Shown in pieces: positions 22,537 to 29,699 of a stretch of 39,755 nucleotides of DNA (the first letter of the stretch is position 1; every line of letters starts with the position of its first letter). A program made the position numbers and the translations under genes. Below the pieces are notes generated by a model. It was not told the origin of the DNA. It made no database searches and worked only from the letters and a program-made list of their open reading frames with translations. Origin of the DNA: a virus. The stretch covers positions 1-39,755 of IMG/VR virus record IMGVR_UViG_3300035181_001567. One strand, given 5' to 3'.

Positions 22537-22740
22537 ATGCACTGGTACAGCAAAATGTCTGACAACCCCTTGTACCTTCGCACGAAAGCTGGCGGCGTTA
22601 TCTCTTTGTACCGGGAAGAGGAAATCTCTGACTGGCTCGACAGACTTCACGAGAAAAAGCCACACACCGCCGCCACGTGGAGGGGCTTTGAAATTATCGC
22701 CTACAAGCGTCACAACGACACAACCTGGGAGAAGTGCTGA
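22537..22740 (+). CDS. Hypothetical protein, 67 residues
   Basis: GAGG precedes the ATG. The product (MHWYSKMSDNPLYLRTKAGG to TTWEKC) is Trp/Tyr-rich and basic. The stop overlaps the polymerase ATG as TGATG. Family not recognised. Confidence 0.6.
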   Translation: MHWYSKMSDNPLYLRTKAGGVISLYREEEISDWLDRLHEKKPHTAATWRGFEIIAYKRHNDTTWEKC

Positions 22741-25106
22741 TGATCCAGCCATCCGGACCACTGCCCGCCCGCATCATGATTGTTGCGGAAGCCCCATCAC
22801 AGGAAGACCTTCGCAAGGATGCCTTGCTGTCGTCCTTCTCGGGGACCGAACTTACAAAGATGCTCGGGGAAGCCAATATCCAGCGCTCGGCGTGTTTTGT
22901 CACTTCCGTCGTCCGCATCCCGCCGCCAGGCGGCGACATTGGCGCATTCATCGCACAGCGAAAATCCGATATCACACCCCATCACGGCCTGATGCGGGAC
23001 AAGTACTGCCTGCCCCCGATCTTCGAGGGGATGCAGCTACTTCAACGGGAAATTGAACTTTGCCGACCGAACGTTATCATCGCCCTGGGCAATGCCGCTA
23101 TGTGGGCATTGACTGGCAAATGGGGCATTACCTCATGGCGGGGTAGTACACTACTCTGCGACCTCCAGCTCTCTCTCGACTATAAACCCAAAGTCATCCC
23201 AGCCTACTCCCCGGCAATGGTGATGCGGCAATGGTCTTGGCGGCCGATTGTGGTGATGGACTTCCAGCGGGCCTTCCGGGCATCCCATAGCCGGGAATAC
23301 AAACGGCCAGAGTACCGCTTCATCACACGACCGGACTTCGATACGGCCACTTCCGTCTTGGCCCAGCTCTACACCCAAGCCCAGAGCGACCCAATCAAGC
23401 TCTCAATTGACATCGAAACCCGCGCGGGGCACATTGCCTGCGTCGGTATCGCATGGTCTAAACTCGATGCCATATGCATTCCCTTGATGTGCACAGAGAG
23501 GTCAGAAGGATACTGGTCCGCGGAGGAAGAGGCCAGTTTAATGCACTCCCTCTATAAGCTTCTGACCCATCCCAATTGCCACGGCGTCGGGCAGAATTTC
23601 CTCTACGATGCGCAATATTTCTGGCGACACCTCATGTACATTCCCAGGATCGAACGCGATACCATGATCGCGCATCATTCCTGCTTCTCCAACATGCAAA
23701 AGGGCCTGGACTTCCTCTCCTCGATGTATTGCGAAGACCATTTGTACTGGAAGGATGACGGAAAGACCTGGGATGCTACGACCGGCGAGGACCAGCTCTG
23801 GACATACAATTGCGAAGACTGCGTGCGCACCTTCGAGGTTGATGAAGGCGAGCAGGTCACCGTCGACAAGCTCGGCGTCCGGGCGGTTCACGACTTCCAG
23901 CAATCCCTCTTCTACCCGGTCCTCAGGACCATGAACAAGGGCATCCGTGTCAACGTCGCCAAGCGGCAGACATTCGCCATGGGACTCATGGACGAGATTG
24001 CTAAACGTCAGGCTTGGATCAACGATGCGCTGGGCCATGAACTCAACATCCGCTCGCCCAAGCAAATGCAAGAGGTTTTCTATGGCGCCTTTGCTCAACG
24101 TCCCATCCTTAATCGAAAGACCGGAAGTGTTAGCTGTGATGACGAGGCATTGGGCAAGATTGCTGCGCGAGAGCCTTTGCTACGACCCCTGGTCAAGAAG
24201 ATTCAAGAGCTCCGTAGTCTTGGTGTTTTCCTTTCTACCTTCGTCCAGGCTCCTCTGGACGTTGACGGCCGAATGCGCTGCAGTTTTAACATTACCGGAA
24301 CTGAGACGTACCGATTCAGTTCTTCATCCAACGCCTTCGGATCCGGCCTCAACCTCCAAAATATACCTAAGGGTGGCGGAACAGACGACCTGGAACTCCC
24401 GAACGTCCGTTCGCTATTCATCCCTGACCCTGGATACACCTTCTTCGACATCGACCTCAGTTCCGCTGACCTTCGAATTGTGGTTTGGGAAGCCGACGAA
24501 CCAGAAATGAAAGCGATGCTCCGGGAAGGGCTGGACCCGTACACGGAAATTGCGAAGGAATTCTACCACGATCCCAGCATCACGAAAAAGGATCCCCGGC
24601 GCCAGACCTTCAAGTCGTTCGCGCATGGGACCAATTATCTCGGTACTGCCAAAGGTCTAGCCGAGCGTCTTGGCCTGCCCGTCAAACAAGCAGAACAAAC
24701 GCAACGCTGGTACTTCGAGCGTTTCCCGCGCATCAAGCGGTGGCAAGATGACCTCAAGGACCAGGTTATCAAGCGCCGTATGGTGCAGAATGTTTTCGGC
24801 CACCGATGCTACTTTTTCGACAGGATTGAGGGGACAATCTTTAACCAAGCGGCGGCATGGATTCCGCAATCAACCGTTGCGTGCCTAATAAACCACGCCT
24901 ATGTCGCCATTGACCGAGACCTCCCGGAGGTAGACATCCTTCTCCAGGTCCATGATTCCCTCGCGGGCCAATTCCCGTCACACTTGGGCGACAGAGCGGT
25001 CAATGCCATTGTTGCGAAGGCTGAGATTGCTCTCCCTTACAGCGACCCATTGGTCATCCCAGTGGGGGTCAAAACATCATCCGAATCTTGGGGGGCGTGC
25101 GATTGA
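22740..25106 (+). CDS. Family A DNA polymerase with N-terminal UDG-like domain
   Basis: From ATG at 22740 (GGAGAAG ahead) the product has 788 residues. Residues 1-190 look like the uracil-DNA glycosylase superfamily: IVAEAPSQED at 14-23, an FSGTELTKML stretch, and a P-x-ALGNAAMWALTG strand-helix, as in SPO1-type polymerases. The 3'-5' exonuclease has D224-I-E226 and further sites (GQNFLYDAQYF, YNCEDC). Polymerase motif A is D572-LSSA-D577-LR, motif B has K625 and H629 where E. coli Pol I has K758 and F762, and motif C is QVHDS (H738, D739). This is the replicative polymerase. Activity of the front domain is not certain. Confidence 0.93.
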   Translation: MIQPSGPLPARIMIVAEAPSQEDLRKDALLSSFSGTELTKMLGEANIQRSACFVTSVVRIPPPGGDIGAFIAQRKSDITPHHGLMRDKYCLPPIFEGMQLLQREIELCRPNVIIALGNAAMWALTGKWGITSWRGSTLLCDLQLSLDYKPKVIPAYSPAMVMRQWSWRPIVVMDFQRAFRASHSREYKRPEYRFITRPDFDTATSVLAQLYTQAQSDPIKLSIDIETRAGHIACVGIAWSKLDAICIPLMCTERSEGYWSAEEEASLMHSLYKLLTHPNCHGVGQNFLYDAQYFWRHLMYIPRIERDTMIAHHSCFSNMQKGLDFLSSMYCEDHLYWKDDGKTWDATTGEDQLWTYNCEDCVRTFEVDEGEQVTVDKLGVRAVHDFQQSLFYPVLRTMNKGIRVNVAKRQTFAMGLMDEIAKRQAWINDALGHELNIRSPKQMQEVFYGAFAQRPILNRKTGSVSCDDEALGKIAAREPLLRPLVKKIQELRSLGVFLSTFVQAPLDVDGRMRCSFNITGTETYRFSSSSNAFGSGLNLQNIPKGGGTDDLELPNVRSLFIPDPGYTFFDIDLSSADLRIVVWEADEPEMKAMLREGLDPYTEIAKEFYHDPSITKKDPRRQTFKSFAHGTNYLGTAKGLAERLGLPVKQAEQTQRWYFERFPRIKRWQDDLKDQVIKRRMVQNVFGHRCYFFDRIEGTIFNQAAAWIPQSTVACLINHAYVAIDRDLPEVDILLQVHDSLAGQFPSHLGDRAVNAIVAKAEIALPYSDPLVIPVGVKTSSESWGACD

Positions 25107-26314
25107 CCCGCATCCATAGTGACTGGATTGCCGGCTATCTTGACTATGCGAAGCACTCCGAAGCGCCGAAACACATGCACTTTTGGGTGGCTGTGTCGGC
25201 GGTTGCCGGGGCGCTTCGCCGTCAGGTTTGGATTGACCAAGCCTATTTCCGCTGGTATCCGAATTTCTACATTTGTCTGGTCGCCCCGCCGGGTATCGTG
25301 TCGAAGTCGACGACAGTCGATGTCGGTATGCGACTGCTCCGTCAGGTCCCCGACATCAAGTTCGGCCCAGACATCGTCACCTGGCCAGCTCTCGTCGAAG
25401 CCTTTGCTGGCTCGACAATGGCCTTTGAATACCAGGGCGTCTATCACCCGATGTCAGCCATGACGCTTGAATCATCCGAGTTCGGGAATCTTCTCGACCC
25501 GCAAGACAAGCAGATGGTAGACCTCATGGTCAGCCTATGGGATGGCAAGCAGGGGGCATTCAGGAAGGAAACCAAACACTCCGGCAAGGATACTATCGAA
25601 AATCCCTGGATCAACATGATCGCCTGCACGACGCCGAGCTGGATCGCGCAGAATTTCCCCGAGTACATGATTGGTGGCGGGTTCACTTCCCGTACCATCT
25701 TCGTCTACGCGGAGGAAAAGGCCAAGCGCGTCGCGTACCCTTCTCGGGTAGTTGATAAGGCCGAACTCGATCGCCTCTCCGCCGACCTCGTTCATGACCT
25801 GATCGAAATTTCCAAGCTATGCGGGGAATTCAAGATGACTGAGGATGCCTATGCGTGGGGGGAGCAGTGGTACAATCAACACTACGACTCCAAGCACGCG
25901 CACCTCGATAAGGACCGCTTCGGCGGCTACCTCGCGCGCAAGCAGACACACATCCATAAACTCGCGATGGTACTTTCTGCCGCCGAAGGTGACACAATGA
26001 CCATTACAGCAGAACATCTCGCCGTCGCACATTCGATGGTCACTGATCTTGAACCCGACATGGCGAAGGTATTTGCCAAAATCGGGAAAACCGATACCGC
26101 TATTTACGCGGAGCGGTTGCTTGCGTATGTCGCGACCCGGCCCGCTGGTGGATGCTCTCTCATGGAAGCCTATAAATACATCCACCAATACTTCCCTTCC
26201 CAGAGAGACTTCGAGGATGTTCTAGCCGGTCTGATCCGTGCGGGCTACCTAGCAACAAAGCAGCAGAACGGTCAGCTCTGGCTGCAATATATCGGCGGCC
26301 GGGAGGCTGCTTAA
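25103..26314 (+). CDS. DUF3987-like replicative ATPase/helicase
   Basis: The start is uncertain: TTG at 25103 overlaps the polymerase stop as TTGA with a G-rich ribosome site seven bases ahead; GTG 25097 and TTG 25088 are alternatives. The product is about 403 residues. APPGIVSKSTT near residue 60 is a variant Walker A, SAMTLESSEFGNLL near 120 is the probable Walker B, and NPWINMIACTTPSWI then GGGFTSRTIFVYAE is typical of DUF3987 and bacteriophage helicase ATPases. It has no primase domain. It probably serves as the fork helicase. It ends tail-to-tail with the endolysin gene. Confidence 0.78.
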   Translation: MTRIHSDWIAGYLDYAKHSEAPKHMHFWVAVSAVAGALRRQVWIDQAYFRWYPNFYICLVAPPGIVSKSTTVDVGMRLLRQVPDIKFGPDIVTWPALVEAFAGSTMAFEYQGVYHPMSAMTLESSEFGNLLDPQDKQMVDLMVSLWDGKQGAFRKETKHSGKDTIENPWINMIACTTPSWIAQNFPEYMIGGGFTSRTIFVYAEEKAKRVAYPSRVVDKAELDRLSADLVHDLIEISKLCGEFKMTEDAYAWGEQWYNQHYDSKHAHLDKDRFGGYLARKQTHIHKLAMVLSAAEGDTMTITAEHLAVAHSMVTDLEPDMAKVFAKIGKTDTAIYAERLLAYVATRPAGGCSLMEAYKYIHQYFPSQRDFEDVLAGLIRAGYLATKQQNGQLWLQYIGGREAA

Positions 26315-26649
26315 GGGCGGCGTTCGAAGTGGGGAATGTCCTTGAAGGACTTCCAGAACCCGCCCCACGAATTCTTCGGGTTGAGACTTTCCCAGTATCC
26401 CCCGATAGGGCGCAACACCTCGATATCGTAGGTCAGCTTCCCGTCTTTGAAAAAATTCAAGTCGATGGCGCAACGTCGAAGGTGATTACTGTCCATTGTT
26501 TTGCTTTTCCCGGCTTTGACATACAGAGCTTGCTGCTCTTCCGTCCGGGCCAGCTCACCCCCTGTCACGGTAAAGCCGCTACTCGTGGCGAACGTAATCA
26601 GCTTACAAACGTCCAAGAGAAATGCGGCTTGCTCATCAACCAGGCTCAT
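26311..26649 (-). CDS. Endolysin, M15-type L-alanyl-D-glutamate peptidase
   Basis: From ATG at 26649 (AAGGA ahead) the product has 112 residues. H56 and D63 (HLRRCAID), then D104 and H107 (DIPHFE), give the zinc ligands and catalytic acid of M15 peptidases. There is no signal peptide, so release needs a holin. The short length is normal for single-domain M15 lysins. It cuts the stem peptide of the cell wall. Confidence 0.9.
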   Translation of the reverse strand: MSLVDEQAAFLLDVCKLITFATSSGFTVTGGELARTEEQQALYVKAGKSKTMDSNHLRRCAIDLNFFKDGKLTYDIEVLRPIGGYWESLNPKNSWGGFWKSFKDIPHFERRP

Positions 26650-26650
26650 T

Positions 26651-26923
26651 TCAGTTATCCTTCGTCGGTTTGTCCGCCTTACGATCGATCTTATCCTCGA
26701 TCCGCCGCAGGGCCTCGAAGATGCTATCCCCGAGCTTGTGGAAGTCATCCTTCGCCGTGTAACGCGAGGGTAGCTCGACGCGTAAGTTACTCAGCGCTTC
26801 GGCCGTTCGCTGGTCCGCGGTTTCGAGGTCTTTGATCCGATCGAACAGTGTTCGAATAAGCCAGCCCCCGAGAAAAGACACGAGTAGCATAGCGAGCTGG
26901 AAAGCGGTTTGCAAATCCACCAT
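26651..26923 (-). CDS. Holin or inner-membrane spanin candidate
   Basis: From ATG at 26923 the product has 90 residues: one N-terminal span (about 6-25, AFQLAMLLVSFLGGWLIRTL) followed by a highly charged coiled-coil-like tail. It sits one base ahead of the endolysin. One span with a long charged tail fits an i-spanin or a class III-like holin; no Rz1-like lipoprotein gene overlaps it, which favours holin. The ribosome site (AGGGG) is close to the start codon. Confidence 0.6.
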   Translation of the reverse strand: MVDLQTAFQLAMLLVSFLGGWLIRTLFDRIKDLETADQRTAEALSNLRVELPSRYTAKDDFHKLGDSIFEALRRIEDKIDRKADKPTKDN

Positions 26924-26963
26924 TACCCCTGAAGAAATGTTTACGGTAGCCCTAGAAGCTGCA

Positions 26964-27422
26964 TTACGCTGGGTAAGCGGTAACGGTGATTTTCGAGGAA
27001 GGTCCCTGAGCTCCGCCACCAGCGGTATTGGTGAAAGTCACCGCCAAATACCGACCCGATGGGCGGACTCTGGTAGCCCCGGCGACACTGGCCGTGCTAA
27101 CTGTAGCGGACAGGATCGAAGGGCCGCCCGCATCCAGACAATCTTCCCGTAGGTATCGACTTGGGTTAGCTGCGGCCACAGGGTCATCCCGGGAAGAGGC
27201 CGTGATGGCCGACAAGCTAATTGCTGTGGTTGACCGGACGATAAGCGTCAGGATGGTGTACTGATCCCAGTCCGGCCCCAAGTCGAAAAGGGCGACTGAT
27301 GCTGCCCCATCCGCCAGATTCGCCGGTGTACCGGAAAGCCATGACGGCCGCAGACCGCCCGCGACGCCTTGGTTAACGTCCGTTTCCAGCACGGCAATCG
27401 GGGCACGGTGGAAGATAGCCAT
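26964..27422 (-). CDS. Hypothetical virion or appendage protein, 152 residues
   Basis: The protein is Ala/Ser/Thr-rich and probably all-beta (VALFDLGPDWDQYTILTLIV, RYLAVTFTNTAGGG). The composition and place after tail appendage genes suggest a small structural protein. AAGGAA precedes the ATG by five bases. No homologue is recognised. Confidence 0.6.
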   Translation of the reverse strand: MAIFHRAPIAVLETDVNQGVAGGLRPSWLSGTPANLADGAASVALFDLGPDWDQYTILTLIVRSTTAISLSAITASSRDDPVAAANPSRYLREDCLDAGGPSILSATVSTASVAGATRVRPSGRYLAVTFTNTAGGGAQGPSSKITVTAYPA

Positions 27423-27468
27423 AGCGATTCCTTAAAAGTGGTGTAGGTGAGGGGAACTTTACTTTGGG

Positions 27469-27894
27469 TTACTGAGGGGCGGTCAAGATGGCATTGGCGC
27501 GCCCAGCGGCCAGAATGCCGTCAGTTTCCATGTCGGTCAAGTACTGGGAAACCCAATTCTTGTCCATGTTGATGTGACCGTCGCGGTCAATGTCGCGGTG
27601 ACGCAGACGGCGTTCCGCGGATGCTTTCTGCTTCGCCAGTGTGTCGGCGGGATTGTGCTGCTCCGCGATGTCGAGCAGGATGCGCTCGGCTTTCGTGAAT
27701 AGGTCCCAAAAATCCTGGGCTTGGACGATTCGCGGCCCCGCCGGTTTCGGGGGCGGCGCCACCCACGGCCAGGCATCCCCGACATCTTCCCTGCCATCGG
27801 TCAGAAGCTGCCAATCCCCGGGAATTGTAGGCTGGTCTTGCTGCTCGATAATCTGGCGGATTTTGTTATTGTGAATCAAAGCGTAGCGTGCCAT
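27469..27894 (-). CDS. Tail-fibre-assembly-like protein with calcium-loop-like motif
   Basis: The protein has 141 residues. The start (MARYALIHNNKIRQII, then W-x-LL, then WPWVAPPPKP) recalls small tail-fibre assembly or cap proteins. Near residue 101 D-I-D-R-D-G-H-I-N-M-D fits positions 1, 3, 5, 6 and 8 of an EF-hand loop but has Lys instead of Glu at 12; DMETDGIL near 121 is a weaker second copy. AGGAG precedes the ATG, which lies just after the glycine-rich gene. Confidence 0.6.
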   Translation of the reverse strand: MARYALIHNNKIRQIIEQQDQPTIPGDWQLLTDGREDVGDAWPWVAPPPKPAGPRIVQAQDFWDLFTKAERILLDIAEQHNPADTLAKQKASAERRLRHRDIDRDGHINMDKNWVSQYLTDMETDGILAAGRANAILTAPQ

Positions 27895-27896
27895 GT

Positions 27897-28442
27897 TCAG
27901 TACTCCTCGACAAGGATGATGCCGGAGCTGCCGGAACCGCCGACTGCAGTACCAGAGACGGTACAGGCGCCCCCGCCCCCGCCGCCAGCGCCATAGCCAC
28001 CGGCTGCGCCGCCAGGCCCGCCAGAATTAGCGGTAAGCCCGGCCGCGCCGCCGGACCCAAGGGGCGAGGATTGGCCAGCTGTAGCCGGAATGGTGTTTGA
28101 AGAGCTTGAACCACTTCCACCGACTTTACCGGAATCAGCCGTCCAGGCCCCCCATGTCGTAGGGCTACCTGCGGCGCCTACGGCATAGGTAACCTGGGTT
28201 GTATTACGTTCCCAGATTTCGAGGTACTGACCAGCGCTACCGCCAGTGCCGCCGGAGCCGGATGAGCCGCTACCCCCACCTGCTCCACCCGCACCGCCCC
28301 CGCCAACCATCCTTACCCTACGCCATGTCGTCCCGCCTGTTGGCGTGAAAACACCCGAACCCGTCAGCACGCGTGTAGGCGTCTTCGGGAGAGCTGTGGC
28401 TTTATCAGGCTGGTTCGGCAGCCCTGCGTTAAAGAGGCCCAT
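27897..28442 (-). CDS. Glycine-rich tail adhesin/fibre protein
   Basis: The protein has 181 residues. GSGVFTPTGGTTWRRVRMVG (about 32-51) starts the glycine-rich domain found at the tips of phage fibres; then come many Gly-Gly-Gly and Gly-Ser-Gly runs and the closing GIILVEEY. Such domains form polyglycine helices that bind the receptor. It is followed by the assembly-like gene, the usual pair. GGGGA precedes the ATG. Confidence 0.78.
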   Translation of the reverse strand: MGLFNAGLPNQPDKATALPKTPTRVLTGSGVFTPTGGTTWRRVRMVGGGGAGGAGGGSGSSGSGGTGGSAGQYLEIWERNTTQVTYAVGAAGSPTTWGAWTADSGKVGGSGSSSSNTIPATAGQSSPLGSGGAAGLTANSGGPGGAAGGYGAGGGGGGACTVSGTAVGGSGSSGIILVEEY

Positions 28443-28453
28443 ATTATCCCCAA

Positions 28454-29167
28454 TCAGTAGCGACCGATGCTCGGGAGAAGCTTGACCTGCGCGGGCAGGG
28501 CGGAAACCGCCGACTGCATCGCCGCGATAAGGACATTCTCTGCGCCAAGCTTGAGTTCAGTCGTGACGACAGAAGCATCAAATGCCGGGTTCGCGAGCAG
28601 GCGAACATTCGGGATCGATGAGCTGTTACCGGCATTTGCCGCTACAGTCACGCGGGCCTTGTCACTAACCGCGACCAGTCGAGTACCTGCTGTTAGAATG
28701 TTCGGGCCGACGGGCAGTGGAGTGCCGTTGAATGTCAGCACTAGAGCGGAGACATTCGTCACGATCAGCGGGATACCGTCGATGCCAGTGGCGACCTGCG
28801 CCGTCCCGAATGGCGTAAACACCATCAGAAGGTCGCCGATTTGCCAGCCGTCGGAGATGAAGCTGCCAGTTGCGCGTGTGATCGTGCTGGTAGATGCATT
28901 CGTCAGATTGCCACTATTCGTCGCGTCCTGGGTTGTCAGGACCGTACCGACATACAGAATAACGTCTTTCGAAGCCGCATCCGTGCTGGTAGCAGTCAGG
29001 TCGAGCAGCGTGCAACCGCCGTAGTACGGCGGGAGACTGCCATTGGCCAGTGAGGCCGGAATCTGCTCGACAAGGATCTTTGCGACAGTGCCATTGCTGG
29101 CGGTGAACCCGATAGGCTTCGGGCTGCGGAATCCGGCAGGGAGGTTGCCGTAGGCTGCTTGGGTCAT
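28454..29167 (-). CDS. Tail appendage structural protein, 237 residues
   Basis: Mostly short beta strands and many Thr, Ser and Ala (VGTVLTTQDATNSGNLTNAS, VTNVSALVLTFNGTPLP). It has no enzymatic motif. Its ATG follows the previous stop (TAA-ATG) directly, so it is coupled. It resembles appendage proteins only in composition and place. Confidence 0.6.
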   Translation of the reverse strand: MTQAAYGNLPAGFRSPKPIGFTASNGTVAKILVEQIPASLANGSLPPYYGGCTLLDLTATSTDAASKDVILYVGTVLTTQDATNSGNLTNASTSTITRATGSFISDGWQIGDLLMVFTPFGTAQVATGIDGIPLIVTNVSALVLTFNGTPLPVGPNILTAGTRLVAVSDKARVTVAANAGNSSSIPNVRLLANPAFDASVVTTELKLGAENVLIAAMQSAVSALPAQVKLLPSIGRY

Positions 29168-29650
29168 TTATGCCCCCATGAAGTTGAAAATGGCCAGGGC
29201 TTCGGCGCCAGCCGAAACCGTCGGGATGACTTGAGTTGCTGCGCGGGCGGCTGCGACTTCGACGTATTGTTGGCTGGCAGCATTACTGCCACCTGTGCCG
29301 TCAATGCCAGTCGGGACTCGTGGCGCAGTCGGGAAGTTCGGGCCGCCGTCCAGCGAACTCACCCCGGTCATCGTTGTGACTTGCAGCGACCCGAGAGTGG
29401 CGCCAGTCTGCCCCATAGCGATGGCATCACCACTGGCAGTGCCGGGGCCGAGTCCGATGATCTTCTTGCTGTTAGCAGGGAGGCTTTGCGCCAGCGGGCT
29501 TTGCCCATCCCGCGTCACGCAGTTCGACAGCATCGCCAGGATGTCGTCGATGATTGCAGTGAAATACGCGGCGTAGATAATCTCGCCTGACTGCGGCGGG
29601 TATTGCGGCCGACCTACGCCGGTTGCGGTTCCTGATCCATTGAATGGCAT
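29168..29650 (-). CDS. Tail fibre N-terminal-like protein, 160 residues
   Basis: The start MPFNGSGTATGVGRPQYPPQ with GEIIYAAYFTAIIDDILAML, then KKIIGLGPGTASGDAIAMGQ, is the pattern of the tail-attachment part of podovirus fibres (the phrase of unknown repeat before a beta prism). It would anchor the fibre to the tail. GGAG precedes the ATG. Element G lies in front. Confidence 0.68.
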   Translation of the reverse strand: MPFNGSGTATGVGRPQYPPQSGEIIYAAYFTAIIDDILAMLSNCVTRDGQSPLAQSLPANSKKIIGLGPGTASGDAIAMGQTGATLGSLQVTTMTGVSSLDGGPNFPTAPRVPTGIDGTGGSNAASQQYVEVAAARAATQVIPTVSAGAEALAIFNFMGA

Positions 29651-29670
29651 TGCAGTGGCTCCGTAGTAGT

Positions 29671-29699
29671 CGGGGTGTTAATAGGGCATAACGCCCGGG
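29671..29699 (-). promoter_or_regulatory. Palindromic element, copy G
   Basis: On the minus strand: CCCGGGCGTTATGCCC then TATTAACACCCCG. TATTAA could be a -10. It overlaps the last codons and stop of the 747-residue gene, like copy D, and shares ACACCCCGACTAC with copy D. It precedes the fibre gene at 29650. Confidence 0.45.
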
